64,000 nt of DNA from positions 2,268,501-2,332,500 of the forward strand of contig LSRY02000003.1 in the NCBI GenBank assembly GCA_001643675.2, in the 5' to 3' direction. The notes below the pieces were generated by a model. It was not told the DNA's origin. It was given only the letters and a program-made list of their open reading frames with translations, and did no database searches. The first letter of the stretch is position 1, and every line of letters begins with the position of its first letter. This DNA comes from Monocercomonoides exilis (Eukaryota; Preaxostyla; Oxymonadida; Polymastigidae). The position numbers were made by a program, and so were the translations under genes. Positions 36,020-48,739 of the stretch are shown here, one piece after another.

Positions 36020-37266
36020 TTCATCTTCTTCTTCAGAAATATCATTCGATTGATTGCACATTTCTATTTCACCACATATATTCACATTTTTCAACTTTTA
36101 TGTCATCTTTTCCTCTTCCTCTTCTTCATCTTCTTCACACGAATTCCAAAATAAGCCAATGAGAACATTCACATTCGGAGAAATGCAATCTGAAAGCTTC
36201 TATTTCTCCGACAGACATATTCTGCACACAACACTCCTTCTCCTATACATTCTCCTCCTTCTCCTCCACCACCACTTCCTCCTCCTTCGTCTTCTTTTTC
36301 CTCGACTTCTTCGTTAATGTCTTTTTCGTCTTCTTCTTCGCCTTCTTCGTTTATTTCTTCTTCGTCTTCTTCTTCTCTGATGCTTTCTCTCACTTTGTAT
36401 CGGACGATCTCATATCAAGTTTATTTATACAGCTCGACGAGCTGCACCACAAAACAGAATCAAAAATTGCTTCATTTCGTTTCCTTCTACTCAGCAGATC
36501 AATCGTCAAATGATTCTTCATTTCATTTTTCATTCAAGATTCTCGTGATGAAAAGCCATTTGTTCAAATTCGTTTCGTTTCGTTTCTTCTTCTTCTTCTT
36601 CAACGTCTTTTTCAACGAGCAATAAAAATTGAGATATTATTTTTGTTTCAATAAACAATCCTCGAATTCAGCTCCAGGCCTCATCATCGATATCAATTTG
36701 GAAACACAAAAGCTGAAATTATATGGCAACGGAAACGATTCTATTTTTAGCCGAGAAAAGCCGATCAGAAGGCATTCAATCGGAAAGAAAATCTATTCTG
36801 GCCTTTTCGTTTTCAGATTGAAAGAATTCACCGAAAACAGAAAGAACAAGGCAAAAGACAATATTTGGAATTAATGATTATATGGATGATCTTCGAGAGA
36901 TTGCGCTATAACATGCGCCTTCATCAAGCAATCGAAGATGAAACAAAGAGAGAAAGCGGTTGTTTTAGGAAAATCAATAATCGAAGGATAATTCTATGAA
37001 ATAAGTGCGTCTGCAGCGAACACAAAAGGAGAAATGGGAATAATAAAAGAAATTGAAAGTTTGGAAGAGCTTGCTGATATTATCGAAAGATATCTTTTTG
37101 AAGAGATGAAAGAGATGATTCGTAAAAGCAACAAGCAGAATTTGCATTTGATGAAGAAGAAAAATTAGATGAAGAAATTTTGAAGAAATGTTTTCGTTTG
37201 GGCTGATTTTGGGCTCAATGAAAGAAAAGTGATGATATATACTTCAGTAGAAAATACGATGAAATC
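36020..37266 (-). repeat. shared 3' flank of copy I
   Basis: Minus-oriented flank. The plus strand carries decayed Ser-rich family sequence: poly-Ser, HEFQNKPMRTFTFGEMQSES, FFFFFNVFFNEQ, then SIFSREKPIRRHSIGKK and LFVFRLKEF, parallel to KSARFQQRINSGFFIWKLKE in the flank of copy J. Confidence 0.5.
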
Positions 37267-38556
37267 TCATGAACATGAAGTGAAATGGAAAACGATTAAT
37301 ATTTGAAGATGAAACGATCGAGAAAAGTTTAATATTAAAAATGATGAAAATGGAATGAATAATAAAGAAATCAGAAAATGTTTATCTTTTCCAGTGATTT
37401 TTGTAATTGGAGCACGAAATGTGAGAGTGTTTGTGGGAGTGAAAATGGAGACGAGAAGAGAGAGGGAGGCATCGCTGAAGGGAGCAATGCACCCGAGAGC
37501 ATACTCCACTGTGGCACATGGGCGTTGCTGTGTTTTGCCACAGGCATCGACATCACTTCCACTGTTGGAAACGATTTTGTTCTGGTTGATGATTGGAAGC
37601 CAGCTGTTGTACACATTGCTATCAGCTGTATTGTTATTCCACACTCTTTTTGCTTGGGTTGTTGAGCCACAATTTTCAAACGGAGATTGTGTTATGGAAT
37701 TACCACTGAAAAATACATCATTTCCTCTTCCATTTGCAGCTATATTTCCATCGAAGAAACAGAAAGTGATGAATTTTATTCCATTCATCCAAGAATAAGT
37801 TGAATAGAAGAAAATGGCAGCACCTCCATAATTGACAGAGGCAGTCAGTTTATTATTTATAAACTGACACTCAACGATTGAAAATTGATTTGGTTTGTTT
37901 TGTGGAGGCCAACGAAATGTGAGTGAGCCGGTTGAATCTTTACCAGAATTTGAGATGCACTTGCATTTGGTGAACATGAATTGACCGTTTGAAGAAAAAT
38001 CACCAATATAAAAATACCATCCAGTTCCGCACCAGTTTGTTATTGAACAATTTTCGACTTTGTTTTCTGAGAATGAATAAACGGAAGATGATTGTCTGCC
38101 ATCAATATCAATTGCACCTCCATGAGGAGCTGAACAGTTTGAAAAATTGGATATCGCGATATTCACGTTCTGCAAACAGTAAGTGTGTATTGCTCCACCA
38201 CCAGTATCGCCTGTGATCGAACATTTGCTGAATGAACAAGAAATTATTGAGAGATTTGCATTGGCACAAACAACATTAAGTGCTCCTCCATAATCATTTT
38301 GTCCATTTGAATTATTCCACTCACACCATTCGAAGCGATGACTGTTCACATCAAACGAAGTCAATCTTCCAGGTGATTTTCTGTGAGTTTCTGATCCGAC
38401 ATGAACAACAGGATCATTTGATGAAGATCGAGTTTGGTGGAGAAAAGAAGAGTTGAAGGCAGAGAGAGAGGTGGATGGCTTGTTGAGGTTGGGGAGGATG
38501 GCACCATCGATGGGGTTGTGAGTGTGGAGGAAGATGGTTGAATTGGAGGATTTTAT
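37267..38556 (-). pseudogene. beta-helix cassette, copy I (long 3' class, no ATG)
   Basis: 430 codons open after TGA-TAA at the same break as C and H. Leader STIFLHTHNPIDGAILPNLN, SAFNSSFLHQTRSS; FEWCEWNN, YGGALNVVC, ANLSIISCSF, GGAIHTYCLQ, SNFSNCSAPHGGA (as copy B), GTGWYF, NSGKDSTGSLTF, FITFCFFDGNIAANGRG, CGSTTQAKRVWN, VDACGKTQQRPCATVEYALG, TKITGKD, stop. The B-like block in the middle and F-like block at the 3' end make it look mosaic. Confidence 0.68.
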
Positions 38557-38694
38557 TTATCAGAAGAACAAACAAAAATGAAAGAAGAGAAAATGATTTC
38601 ATCGAAAATCTTTGTTTTTATTTATATTCATTTCCGCAAATCTCAACCTTCAATCAACTCATCAGTTCATTCATTTTCATCACATCATACAGCT

Positions 38695-38865
38695 TCTTCT
38701 TCGTCTTCTTCGTCTTCTTCGTCTTCTTCGTCTTCTTCGTCTTCTTCGTCTTCTTCGTCTTCTTCGTCTTCTTCGTCTTCTTCGTCTTCTTCGTCTTCTT
38801 CGTCTTCTTCGTCTTCTTCGTCTTCTTCGTCTTCTTCGTCTTCTTCGTCTTCTTCGTCTTCTTCA
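38695..38865 (-). repeat. 9-bp acidic-coding minisatellite upstream of copy I
   Basis: About 19 tandem TCTTCTTCG units on the plus strand; on the minus strand they encode (DEE)n within VEEVEGVEEDEEDEE...EEAV. Almost perfect units suggest recent slippage. It occupies the position of the 12-bp tract upstream of copy C and the GAAGAC tract upstream of copy H. Confidence 0.7.
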
Positions 38866-38999
38866 ACTCCTTCAACTTCTTCAACTTCTTCAACTCCATT
38901 AATCACTTCTTCTTCTTCTTCCTTTTGTTTTCATGACCATTGTCTTTTTCTTCTTTTTCATCTTTTTCAACTTCCTCTTTTCCCTGCCTTTTAGTTCCT

Positions 39000-40710
39000 T
39001 CAGCCCATCATCATCTTCCCATGAATTCCAAAATAAGCCAATGAGAACGTTCTCATTCGGAGAAATGCAATCCAAAAGCTTCTGTTTCTTCAGAGACACA
39101 TTCAACGCACAACATTCTTTCTCCTTTGCATTCTTCTCCTCCTCTTTCTTCTTCATCTTCTTCGACTCTTTTATATTCTTCGTCTTCTTCGTTTTCGTTG
39201 TCTTCTTCTCCTCTTTCTTTTGCTACCACATCTCCTTCTTCTCATATTTCCAATGAAGAAAATCCTTCTTCTTCTTCTTCCTCTTCCTCTTCTTCTTCTC
39301 CTCCTCCTTTTCCTTCATTACCTTCTTTTTTTTCTTCTGCTGCTTCTTCATCTTCGTATTCATCTTAACTTCTATCTTCAACAGATATTTATGTCTTTTG
39401 TATTTTTAGAAACAACAGACAAACATCATTATTTTTATGTTTTTGAAGAGAAAGCAATGAAACCACTCAAAGTTTGCAAATGAACTGAAGATATCAATCT
39501 TCATTGACAAATTAATGCGAATTGCCCAATTTTATTTGTGATTGGGGTTTTATATTCCTTCTGAAATCAACTTATCAAATGTTATATTTTTGCCAACTGA
39601 CAACATCACATGAACCCTTTTCATCATCTTCTTCTGAAAAATTATTTGACTGATTGTTCATCTCTCAATCATCTCTTCTCATCTTCTTCAAATTCTTCAA
39701 CTTCTTCTGCGATTTGTCCTTTCCCACAAACTGTGCAATCTTTACCATTATCTCCAACATCTTCAATGCCATATTCACTAACTTTGCATTGGATCGGAAC
39801 ATCGACCTTCTATTGTGTTTATACGTTCCAATATACAGCTCTGCAAAATTGAACGAAAAATAGCTTCATTCACTTTTCTTTGTCTCTGCAGTCAATCGAT
39901 AAAAGAGCTTTCTTTACATTCACAATTCTTTTTATTTGAAAAAATGGCAATTTGGGCGAATTCATTCATTTCATTCAAATGGACTTCTTCCTCTACGTCT
40001 TCTTCAACGAGCAACAAAAATAATGTTTATTCAAATTCATTCAACTCCTGTCAAATGCAGCACCATGCCTTATCTTTTAATATCTTTTCTGAAGTACAGA
40101 AAACAATTTATTCTCTCTCAAAATATCAGCTGAAATTATATTTCGACGGAGGCGATTCTCCACAAAGCAAAGAAAAGTCTGCACGTTTTCAACAACGAAT
40201 CAATTCTGGCTTTTTCATTTGGAAGCTGAAAGAGGCACAGATAAAAAAGAAATATCGCTGAAGCAATTTTTATTTGGAACGGATGGATTCCTAAATAGCC
40301 TTCGGCAGATTACACAGCTACGAAGCAACAGCGAATTGCAAAAAATGAAATGAGGAAGAAAAACAATTTTGAAGAAAAGGGTTATTTGAAGGGTAATTAT
40401 ATGAGATTCTTGCTCCAATTGGATACTAACAAGTTGGAACGAGAAAGCTGATGAAAATATAATTATTGAAAAACCTTCGAATATGATCGAAGAGACTCTA
40501 TTGAAGAGAAGAAATAGATTATTCTCTTTTTCATGAGATAAATTTTCACTTGATGAAGAAGCCAAATCAAATGGAAAATGACAAAGAAATACTTTTATAT
40601 GAGATGATATTTAGGATTTTGAAAAAATTAAACTTCTGGTGAAAAGACAATGAAAGCTTATGAATTTTTCTATGATATGGAAAATGGTGAAAATAAGAAA
40701 ATGGAAGAAA
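39000..40710 (-). repeat. shared 3' flank of copy J
   Basis: Minus-oriented flank. The plus strand shows the convergent Ser-rich family: HEFQNKPMRTFSFGEMQSKS near 39,020, poly-Ser near 39,260-39,350, CKIERKIASFTFLCLCSQSI near 39,840, YQLKLYFDGGDSPQSKEKSA near 40,130. Interrupted by stops and frame changes. Confidence 0.5.
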
Positions 40711-41898
40711 TTATAAAGAAATAAGATAAAGTTCATTGTTATCAATGATTTTTGTATCAACTGCATTGAAAGTCAGTGTTTGAAGAGGAACAAATGTTGA
40801 GGAAAGGAGGGTGAGAGAGGCGTCGTGGAGGAGGGAAATGAAGCCAGTGAGGGCATACTCGATGGTGGCACATGGGGTCTGTTGGGGTCTGCCACAGGCA
40901 TCAGCATCAGTTCCATTGCTGGCAACGATTTTATTCTGGGCAATGAGTGGGAGCCAGCCATTATACACAGCGTTATCAGCTTGTCCATTATTCCACACTC
41001 TTTTCGATAGGGTTGTTGATCCACAATTCTCGAATGGGGATTGGGTGATACTGCTTCCATTGAAGAACACATCGTTTCCTCTGCCATTTGTTGCTGTGTT
41101 TCCATCGAAAAAGCAGAATGTGATGAATTTAACATTATTCATCCAATCATATGTTCTTGTGCAACACAACGCAGCTCCACCATATGTGGTTGGATTTTCG
41201 ACTTTGTTGTTGATGAACTGGCACTCTTGGAGCAAGCATTGTTTTGGTTTTTCTGGTGGAAGCCAATGAAACGTGACTGCTCCAGCTGCATCACCACCAG
41301 TATTTGCAATACAGGTGCAATTTTTGAACAAGAATTTTGCATCTGATGGCATGTTGTCGAGACCAAAATACCATCCAGTTCCAATACCGCCTGTTATTGA
41401 GCACCTTTCTACTCTGTTTTCTGAGAATGTCCATACAGAACTGGATTGTGGATAAGCTATGCAAGTTGCTCCTCCACCTGACGCAGAGCTGTTTGTAAAA
41501 TTGGATTTTGAAATATCAATTTTCAACAAATATACACAATACAAAGCTCCACCATTTCCATTACAGGAACAATCGTTGAATGAACAAGAAGTGATTGTGA
41601 GATTTGCATTTGTGCAAACAACAGAAAGTGCTCCACCCCAATCACTTTCGCTTTTTGAATTATTCCATTCGCACCATTCAAATTTGTGGCTGTTCTCATC
41701 AAAATCAGTCAATCTTCCAGGTGATTTTCTTTGAGATTCATTTCCCACGTGCACGACAGCAGCATTTGGTGAAGAGCGTGTTTGGTGGAGGAAAGATGCA
41801 TTGAAGGCAGAGAGAGAAGTGGATGGGCTATTGAGGGAAGGGAAGAAAGAGAGAGGAGTGAATGGAAAGAAAGAGAATGAATTTTGCAATTGAAATTT
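40711..41898 (-). pseudogene. beta-helix cassette, copy J (long 3' class, leader out of frame)
   Basis: 396 codons open after a TGA. The upstream ATG leader (MLKLFILRNFHILKQI) matches copy G but is one base out of frame here. Body: FTPLSFFPSLNSPSTSLSAFN, VVHVGNESQRKSPGRL, FEWCEWNN, GGALSVVC, ANLTITSCSF, GGALYCVYLLKIDISKSNF, GGGATC, VWTFSENRVERC, GTGWYFGLDN, CTCIANTGGDAAGAVTF, LPPEKPKQCLLQECQF (shared with copy E), YGGAALCC, FITFCFFDGNTATNGRG, CGSTTLSKRVWN, ADACGRPQQTPCATIEYALTG, TKIIDNNE (as copy H), stop. Clear mosaic of blocks from other copies. Confidence 0.68.
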
Positions 41899-44622
41899 TC
41901 AGAAATTTGCTTCAAAATATGAAAATTTCTCAAAATAAATAATTTTAGCATTTATTTGCATATAATGTTAAGATTATTAATTATTTTATCACAAACAGCA
42001 TTCAATGAAATTTCTATGATTCCAAATATGAATTTCTTTTTGTTTCTCTTTTTGTCAAATCTTTTAAGAATTGATATCCTTTTTATTCCAACAAAGAATC
42101 GAAAAATCATTAATTTTTTCCAATTTTGTTGTCAAACAATTTTCTGTTTTGTTTTCTGAATTGTCATTTGTACAATCGAAAATTTTCAGTTTGATTAAAG
42201 AATGTTCTTCTTTTGTTTTGTTCTTCAGATAACATAATTATCGGTACTGTTTTGCAACCAGAAAATGAAAAATTGATTTTATAAACAAATAATCAATATT
42301 TCATTTTTAAACAAATAAAAAGCCAAGTTCAGTGAAAACGAGAAGTTAAATATGATCATTTTTTTTTTCAAATTATCCAAATTTGCTGTTTCTCTTTTGT
42401 TTTGGCGAATGCAATGAAATTGGAAAAAAAAGCAATCTCGAAGAAAGGTGAAAACTCTTCAATTTTCAATTTGAAATAGTATTCCATTTTTCTATAATCA
42501 ATAATAACACCACAACGGATGTATCAAAATGAAACAAAATTGAATCAAAAACAGTTTAGTGAAATGTTTTGTTTTACCAAATGTTATTTATTCCTGATAT
42601 GTGTGATTATTTTTGATATCAAATTTCTTCTGTGAAATATTTCGAATTGAACAATAATCTGAAAAGTTTGACTTTCGTTAAAAAGGTATTGTTGATGAAA
42701 CAAACATTCTTCATTGTCCACATTGATAAAAGATGTTTGAAAGATGAACAATTTCAAAGCTTGAAACATTTCGATGAAAATTCATCAATCAACAACTTGA
42801 AACTTTGAAATAATGAACAACACAAAAAAATTTCATTTCAACAATAATTACCCAGGATTTTCAAAATAATAAAAAAAATAAAACATTTTATTGCACTTCA
42901 TCACAACAAATGCTTTTCTGACTCATTGAGAGAAACAACAACAAGACAAAATATAATAGGTTAAATTTTTCATTTTTTTGTGGAAAAGATCTTGTTGCAC
43001 ATTGAAGGATGAGTTCGTTCAAAAAAATATCCTCAACACCATTTTTCTATTTTTATTCTTGAAACAATATTGATTCAGTGATTGCATGTTATTCCCTTGT
43101 GTGATGAAATCATTATCTTACATTATTTTATTTTTCTTGGAACAAACATTGTGTGCATTTTTCATCTTCTTCTCGTGGAATTGAATAGCATGATCAGATA
43201 TTCTCAATCGAATCAAATAAGTTGAATGTGAGAATTTTCTTTGAACAATCGATTTTATGATCAAAACTTTCAAAATGCATGTCTCTCAAAAATGTGGGGA
43301 AAATAGTCAAAATGATATTTCTTTTCAATCATATTTGTTCTGACAATTGAAAATCGAGCACTTATTCTAATTATAAATATATTCATCTTTCCATTTTTTT
43401 CTTTGTGAAACACCATCGAATATAATCACAATCGGATATTATCACAAAAAGAAATACACAACTCAATGCGATTGTGAACAATTATGATAAAATGGATAAT
43501 TTTGCATAATCTGAGAAAATAACTTTTTTTGATTGAAATGTTCATGATAAATAAACTCGAAAAACAAAAGAAAATCAATGTTTCACTTTGAACAGTTTTT
43601 GATCGATTCTATTTGTCATCAATCGCTTTCAAACGAAGAATCTTTATTAAATTTTTTTAATTGAGAATGAGTGGGTGATTAACAAAATGATACATTTTCT
43701 GATGGAATTAATTGTTCACAATTTTCATCTTTTTATTCTAACAATGATTTTTTCGTTGAACAATAAATTGTGAATTGAAACATTTCTGAATTTGAAACAA
43801 GTCTATAAATAACACAAAAAACAAAATGTGTATTTTTATCAAAAGAAATCTCCCATTTCTTGAATATTCAATGTTTTTCGAAACATATTAGCTTTTTCAT
43901 TTGAATGAATTAGAGGTTTTCCAATCGTTAAATATGATATTGAAAATTGGAAAAGTGGAAAAAAGAGATGTTTCAAAAAAAGAAATAATTATTATTTGTT
44001 AATAATTGATAGAATGGTAGTCATAAAAACAAAATGTCTGATTTTTCTCATTTTTGGACAATTTGTTAAAAATTGGTTTCAATAAAAAAAGTTGTGTTTT
44101 TCTTATGTCAGATAATTTTATTTTGATTTTTGAATGACAAAAAGAAAAATAATAATTCAGTTCATTTTGATTGGTTGCACTCATATATCTTCCATGATCG
44201 ATCATTTAATCAGAAATTGGAAAGTTGATTGAAATGAATGATAACCTTGAGAGTGATTATTCTTCACATAATTGTTCCCCAGTGCATTTATTTTTAACAT
44301 TTCTCAAGTCAATGGAGAATGCCTTTGAGTATTATTTGTGAAAATAAAATATCAAACAATTCATCAAACAAAATATTTTATCCGAAAACCCTTTGACTCA
44401 AAAAAATCTATTTAACATCGAAAATAAAATGTTGTGTGAATATGAAAGAAACAAAAGCAAACAATAAATACAAATAGTTGTCCATTTACACAAAAGAAGA
44501 CAATTTCAGATAATCATCAATTATTCACAAGATTTCCTCTTCTTTCAGCTCCATTCAGAATTTCATTTCATTCAGATAATCAACAATATGTTCTTATTCA
44601 CTTTTGACCAGACTGTTTATAA
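41899..44622. other. AT-rich spacer with a MITE remnant
   Basis: 41,900-42,260 is the shared 5' flank of copies B, G and J. The rest is AT-rich without a supported gene. At 43,395-43,480 the phrase ACCATCGAATATAATCACAA and CGGATATTATCACAAAAAG match the inner right end of the palindrome MITE, so an old remnant sits there. Confidence 0.5.
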
Positions 44623-46476
44623 AGGAATCAGAAAACTAAAAGCTTGGAAACATTGGTGCAAATACTCGCTGCATTCCTCACCATAAATCTCGTTCATGGA
44701 GAAGACATCGCAAACAGCATCATCAGAGGCGCTCGCCCAGACAAGGTGGAACATGCATCGGGAAATCACATCTGTGGTGCTCAGACAAGCCTTGCCCTCA
44801 TCAACACCTCCTTGTGTGTGACCCATCTCAACATCATCCCTCTCAGTGGTTGTCCACTCCTCACTGCCCAACACCACTCCGCTGCCTCCATCTGCTCCTC
44901 CGCTTGCACCATCCACCCACCTTCACTCAACAACAACCACCACCACCACTGCCCCCTCTTCCTCTCTGCCCATGCCTCCCTCGCCCTCACAAACTTCTCC
45001 CTCACCACCCACCAACCAGCCATCCTCTCCTTCCCCCTCTTCTCCACCCCAAACAATCTCCTCCCACATTCCTACTCCTCAACCCCTGCCTCCTTCTCCA
45101 TCTCCCACTCCTCCTTCTCCTCCTTCATCTCCCTCGTCCAGCCCTTCCTTTTTTCTCCTTCTTCCCTCTCTTCCCCTTCCCCTTCTCCTTCTCCTTCCCT
45201 TTCCCCATCTCCTTCATCTTTCTCATCCTCATCCTCATCCTCTTCTTTTTCTTCCCCTTCCCTTTCCCCTTCTATTTCCTCTTCCCCTTCCCCTTCCCCT
45301 CTCCATAACCATCACCAATCCCATCCCCACCTCCAAATCCACCTCAATCTCCATCTCTCAAACACCCTCTTCTCCAACATCTCCTCTCCCCAATCCCCTC
45401 GATCTCTTCCATCCCTTCCCTCCCACTCACTCCATCCTTTCCTCTCAACCACTTCTTCCTCTTCTTCCACTTCTACCTCCACCAACATCAATTCAATCCC
45501 CTCCTTCTCTCTTCATTCATCCCTCTCCATCCACTCAACCATCTTCCTCCACACCCACAACCCCATCGATGGTGCCATTCTCCCCAACCTCAACAGCCCT
45601 GCCACTTCTCTCTCTGCCTTCAACACATCTTTCCTTCACCAAACACGCTCTTCATCAAATGCTGCTGTAGTTCATATTGGAAATGAAACCAACAGAAAGA
45701 GACCAGGAAGACTGACTTCATTTGATGAGAACAGTCATCGCTTTGAATGGTGCGAATGGGAAAACACAACTGGAGGGCCAGATCGAGGAGGAGCGCTTTA
45801 TGTGGATTGCGCAAATGCTAATCTTGCAATCATATCGTGTTCATTCAACAATTGCTCATGCAATTGGGATGGCGGAGCATTGTTTTGTAATAGTTCGTTG
45901 AAGTTAACCATCATGCAGTCCAATTTCACAAGTTGTTCGGCTGCTCATGGAGGAGCAGTCACTTCATGGAATCCACAATCAAATTCTGTTTGGACATTCT
46001 CAGAAAACCGAGCGGAAAGCTGTTCAATAACAAACTGGTGCGGAACTGGTTGGTATTTTCATGTATATGATATGCCATCAAATGCTCAATTCCTGTTCAC
46101 AAAATGCAAGTGCATCTCAAATTCTGGTGGTGATTCAACCGGCTCTCTCACATTTAATGATCCACCAGCTAACAAACCAAACCAATTTTTAATAAATGAT
46201 TGTAAGTTCATCAATAACAATCTGACTGCTTCTTCTTCTTATGGGGGCGCTGCCATCTATTTGGATGTCACTTATTCCTGGATGAGTGGAAATAAATTCA
46301 TCACTTTCTGTTTCTTCGATGGCAACACTGCCAAAAACGGAAGAGGAAACGATGTGTTCTTCAGTGGCAATGCCATCATTCAATCTCCATTTGAGAATTG
46401 TGGATCAACAACCCTATCGAAAAGAGCGTGGAACAACGATACAGTGAAAACGCTGAAAAAAAATGACCGATTCTAG
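44623..46476 (+). pseudogene. beta-helix protein, copy K: only copy with the full N-terminal domain, no ATG
   Basis: About 617 codons open after a TAA. A signal-peptide-like start follows (TLVQILAAFLTINLVHGED) but in-frame ATG is missing. Then a new N-terminal domain (NHICGAQTSLALINTSLC, NIIPLSGCPLLTAQHHSAAS, ICSSACT), poly-His, a long Ser/Pro-rich stretch, SFSLHSSLSIHSTIFLHTHN, PIDGAILPNLN and the standard body (FEWCEWEN, GGALYVDC, NCSCNWDGGAL, GTGWYF, NSGGDSTGSLTF, FITFCFFDGNTAKNGRG, CGSTTLSKRAWN). It ends by frame change in the short-class position. It shares its 3' flank with copies D and E. Missing start could mean an undetected upstream exon: an AAAAG at 44,638-44,642 could be a splice acceptor. 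Confidence 0.65.
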
Positions 46477-46990
46477 CTTTTCTTTCCAAATTCTCCAATG
46501 AAATGCATTTCTTGTTTCCTTCTCTAATTTTTTTTCTCTGTATTTTCTCCTCTTCTCTCATTCCTTCTTTGACTCATTTATTCAAATCTTTTGATTTCTT
46601 CTGTATTTAGTCATTTACCCCTATTTGCTATTTCTTCATTCAAATTTATCCTCTATTTATCCATTCACTTTTCTTTGTGTAAGTTGCTATTTCTTCTCTC
46701 CTCTTCTTCCTATAATTCTTCTTTTCATTCAAAAATATTTTCAATCTTCTCAATTCTATTTCCTTTCAAAATCCTCCAGTAAAACATGCTCTTCCTTCTC
46801 TTTCTCTTTCTCCTCTTCTTTCGCCTTCTTATTCTTATTTCTGATTATTTCCTTCATCTGCAAAATTTCTCCGTTTCTTCATTTCGTTCATGATCTCTGA
46901 CGATGAAACAGATCATGAAGAAATTCGATCAGATGATGCGAATGATGATAATGAAGAAGAAGCTGTGTGAAATGTTGTTGATGTGTTTAA
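46477..46990 (+). repeat. short-class 3' flank of copy K
   Basis: Begins TGACCGATTCTAGCTTTTCT where copies D and E have TGACCGTAGCTTATCTTTCC; CCAATGAAA follows in all three. Pyrimidine-rich, then a decayed acidic tract near 46,900-47,030. No gene. Confidence 0.5.
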
Positions 46991-46999
46991 AGAAGAAGA

Positions 47000-48680
47000 T
47001 GATGATGGTAATGATGAATGGATTGAATGAGACGATTAATTGTTGAAAATTGAGAAGATTGGAGTCAATAAATATCAACGTAGAATTTCATTGAAATTCT
47101 CTTCTTCTGGATTTCTTCTTCTTCTGCAGAGGAGAAACATCTGAATCCTTTTTCACTTTCAGCTCAATCCTCTTTCTCTCTCTCAAACTAAAAATACAAA
47201 GAACACCTCAATTCCTTTTTCATTCCGTCTCTTCCTTTTTCGCTTCCCCTTCTTTCACAAAAAATCTTCTTTCCTCAAAAATAATTCTTCGCCAAAGGTT
47301 AATGCCAGGCATCTTCGATTTATCTCGCATTTCATCTGTCTGTCTTTATTTTTCCTTTCCTGCTTTCCTTATTCAAAGCCACCTTATCCCTCATACTTTC
47401 AACATTCTTAAAACAAAATAATAATCACTTCAAAAAATATATCAGCAAACCTTCAGAACCAATGCTCAAGTCAATAACTATATTTTATTCCGTTGGCAAC
47501 TGTTTCCCTTCAATAAAAATTCATTATTCCTTCCTTTTTCAAGTGTTTCATCATCTGATTCGCTAATCGTCCTTTCCGTCAGTTGTTTTTCCATCAAATG
47601 CATTGATTTCCCTTCCTTCTGAAAAATGTGAAATTCATGTATTCTGCTCAAATTCCATTTTCATCATTGAAAAATATCTTATTTATCATCTGAAAATATC
47701 ATCTCCAATTCCCTTCCCAATCCCTTCATCATGCACACTTTTCATATGAATTCGCTCTCCCAACTCGATGGTCACCCTGCACAACGCGATATTCCGCTTT
47801 CATTCATTTTCATTCTTTTCCACCTCCTGCCCTGAAAACAACACAAAAACAGTCAACAGATAAATATTCATATATAGAAAAATAAATAAAGACCAAACTG
47901 CGCTTCGACTGTTTTTTGCCAAGCACACTCATTTCCACAGCCATCATCATTCCAAAAATAAATCAATCTCACCATTTCAGTCTCAGAATGGTCAAATTGC
48001 AGCACGGAACGCGTCTCCACAAAATACATCGTACATCTCACTGGAGGGTCTTCTCAGCCCGTACGCATTGTGGTGGATGTTCAGTGGTGGTTTTTTCTGT
48101 TTTTGGCATGATCATCTCCTTTAATAATATTCTCAACCATTCAAAGTGTTATATCTCGTTTATTTCATCAACACCAGGCACATGAGGGATATGGGGCAGA
48201 GAAGAGATGGAAGAATATTTTTTGTGGCAGGGGGTGGGAGTTGAGTGTTTTTTGGAATGTTAATATTTCGAGAGGGGTTTTTGAATGAAAGAAATTCTGA
48301 GACAAAAAGTTGGGGAAGGAATAGGCAGAGATTTATAGAAGAAAATGTAGAAAATATATAGAGAAGTGGTTGGAGATGATGAAAGAGGGCTTATTGTTGA
48401 TTGGAGAAATGGATTTTGAAGAGAAAGAAAAGAGGGCAAAAGCGGGACAGAAGAGGGCAATTGTGAAATATTCGATTGGAAGAGGGGGTAACTTTTATGA
48501 GAGGAGAAGAATGTTTTTTGGAAGAGACAGGGAAAGGTGAAGAAAAGGAGGGATTGATATTTTTTGATGATTTTTGGGATTGAATGGAAGAGGGGAATGG
48601 AAAGGAAAGGAAATTGAGAAAAATCAACATTTTCTGTTTTTGAGGGGAAAGGAGGGGAAATTGCAAAAAGAAAGTGAATT
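47000..48680 (+). repeat. long duplicated segment, partner of 21,380-23,000
   Basis: Same order and orientation as the segment after copy E, including CACCAGGCACATGAGGGATA and ATGGAAGA, the CACTGGAGGGTCTTCTCAGC phrase, and the G/A-rich end. Frames are not conserved, so no gene is called. Confidence 0.6.
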
Positions 48681-48739
48681 GATTTTGAAGAAATACAGCA
48701 AGATTGATTTATCCAATCTGTTCGTCACAAATATTGTGA

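Noticed and set aside
38695-38865. Regular repeat array as a CRISPR
   Set aside because: Units are contiguous 9-mers with no spacers, in a eukaryotic setting.
38538-38936. Plus-strand poly-Ser / Phe-Val frames over the 9-bp repeat
   Set aside because: All three frames of a pure TCTTCTTCG repeat are open by construction; the minus-strand acidic reading matches other units better.
44781-45670. Pro/Leu-rich frames overlapping copy K
   Set aside because: Out-of-frame readings of its CT-rich Ser/Pro stretch; the K frame carries the conserved domains on both sides.
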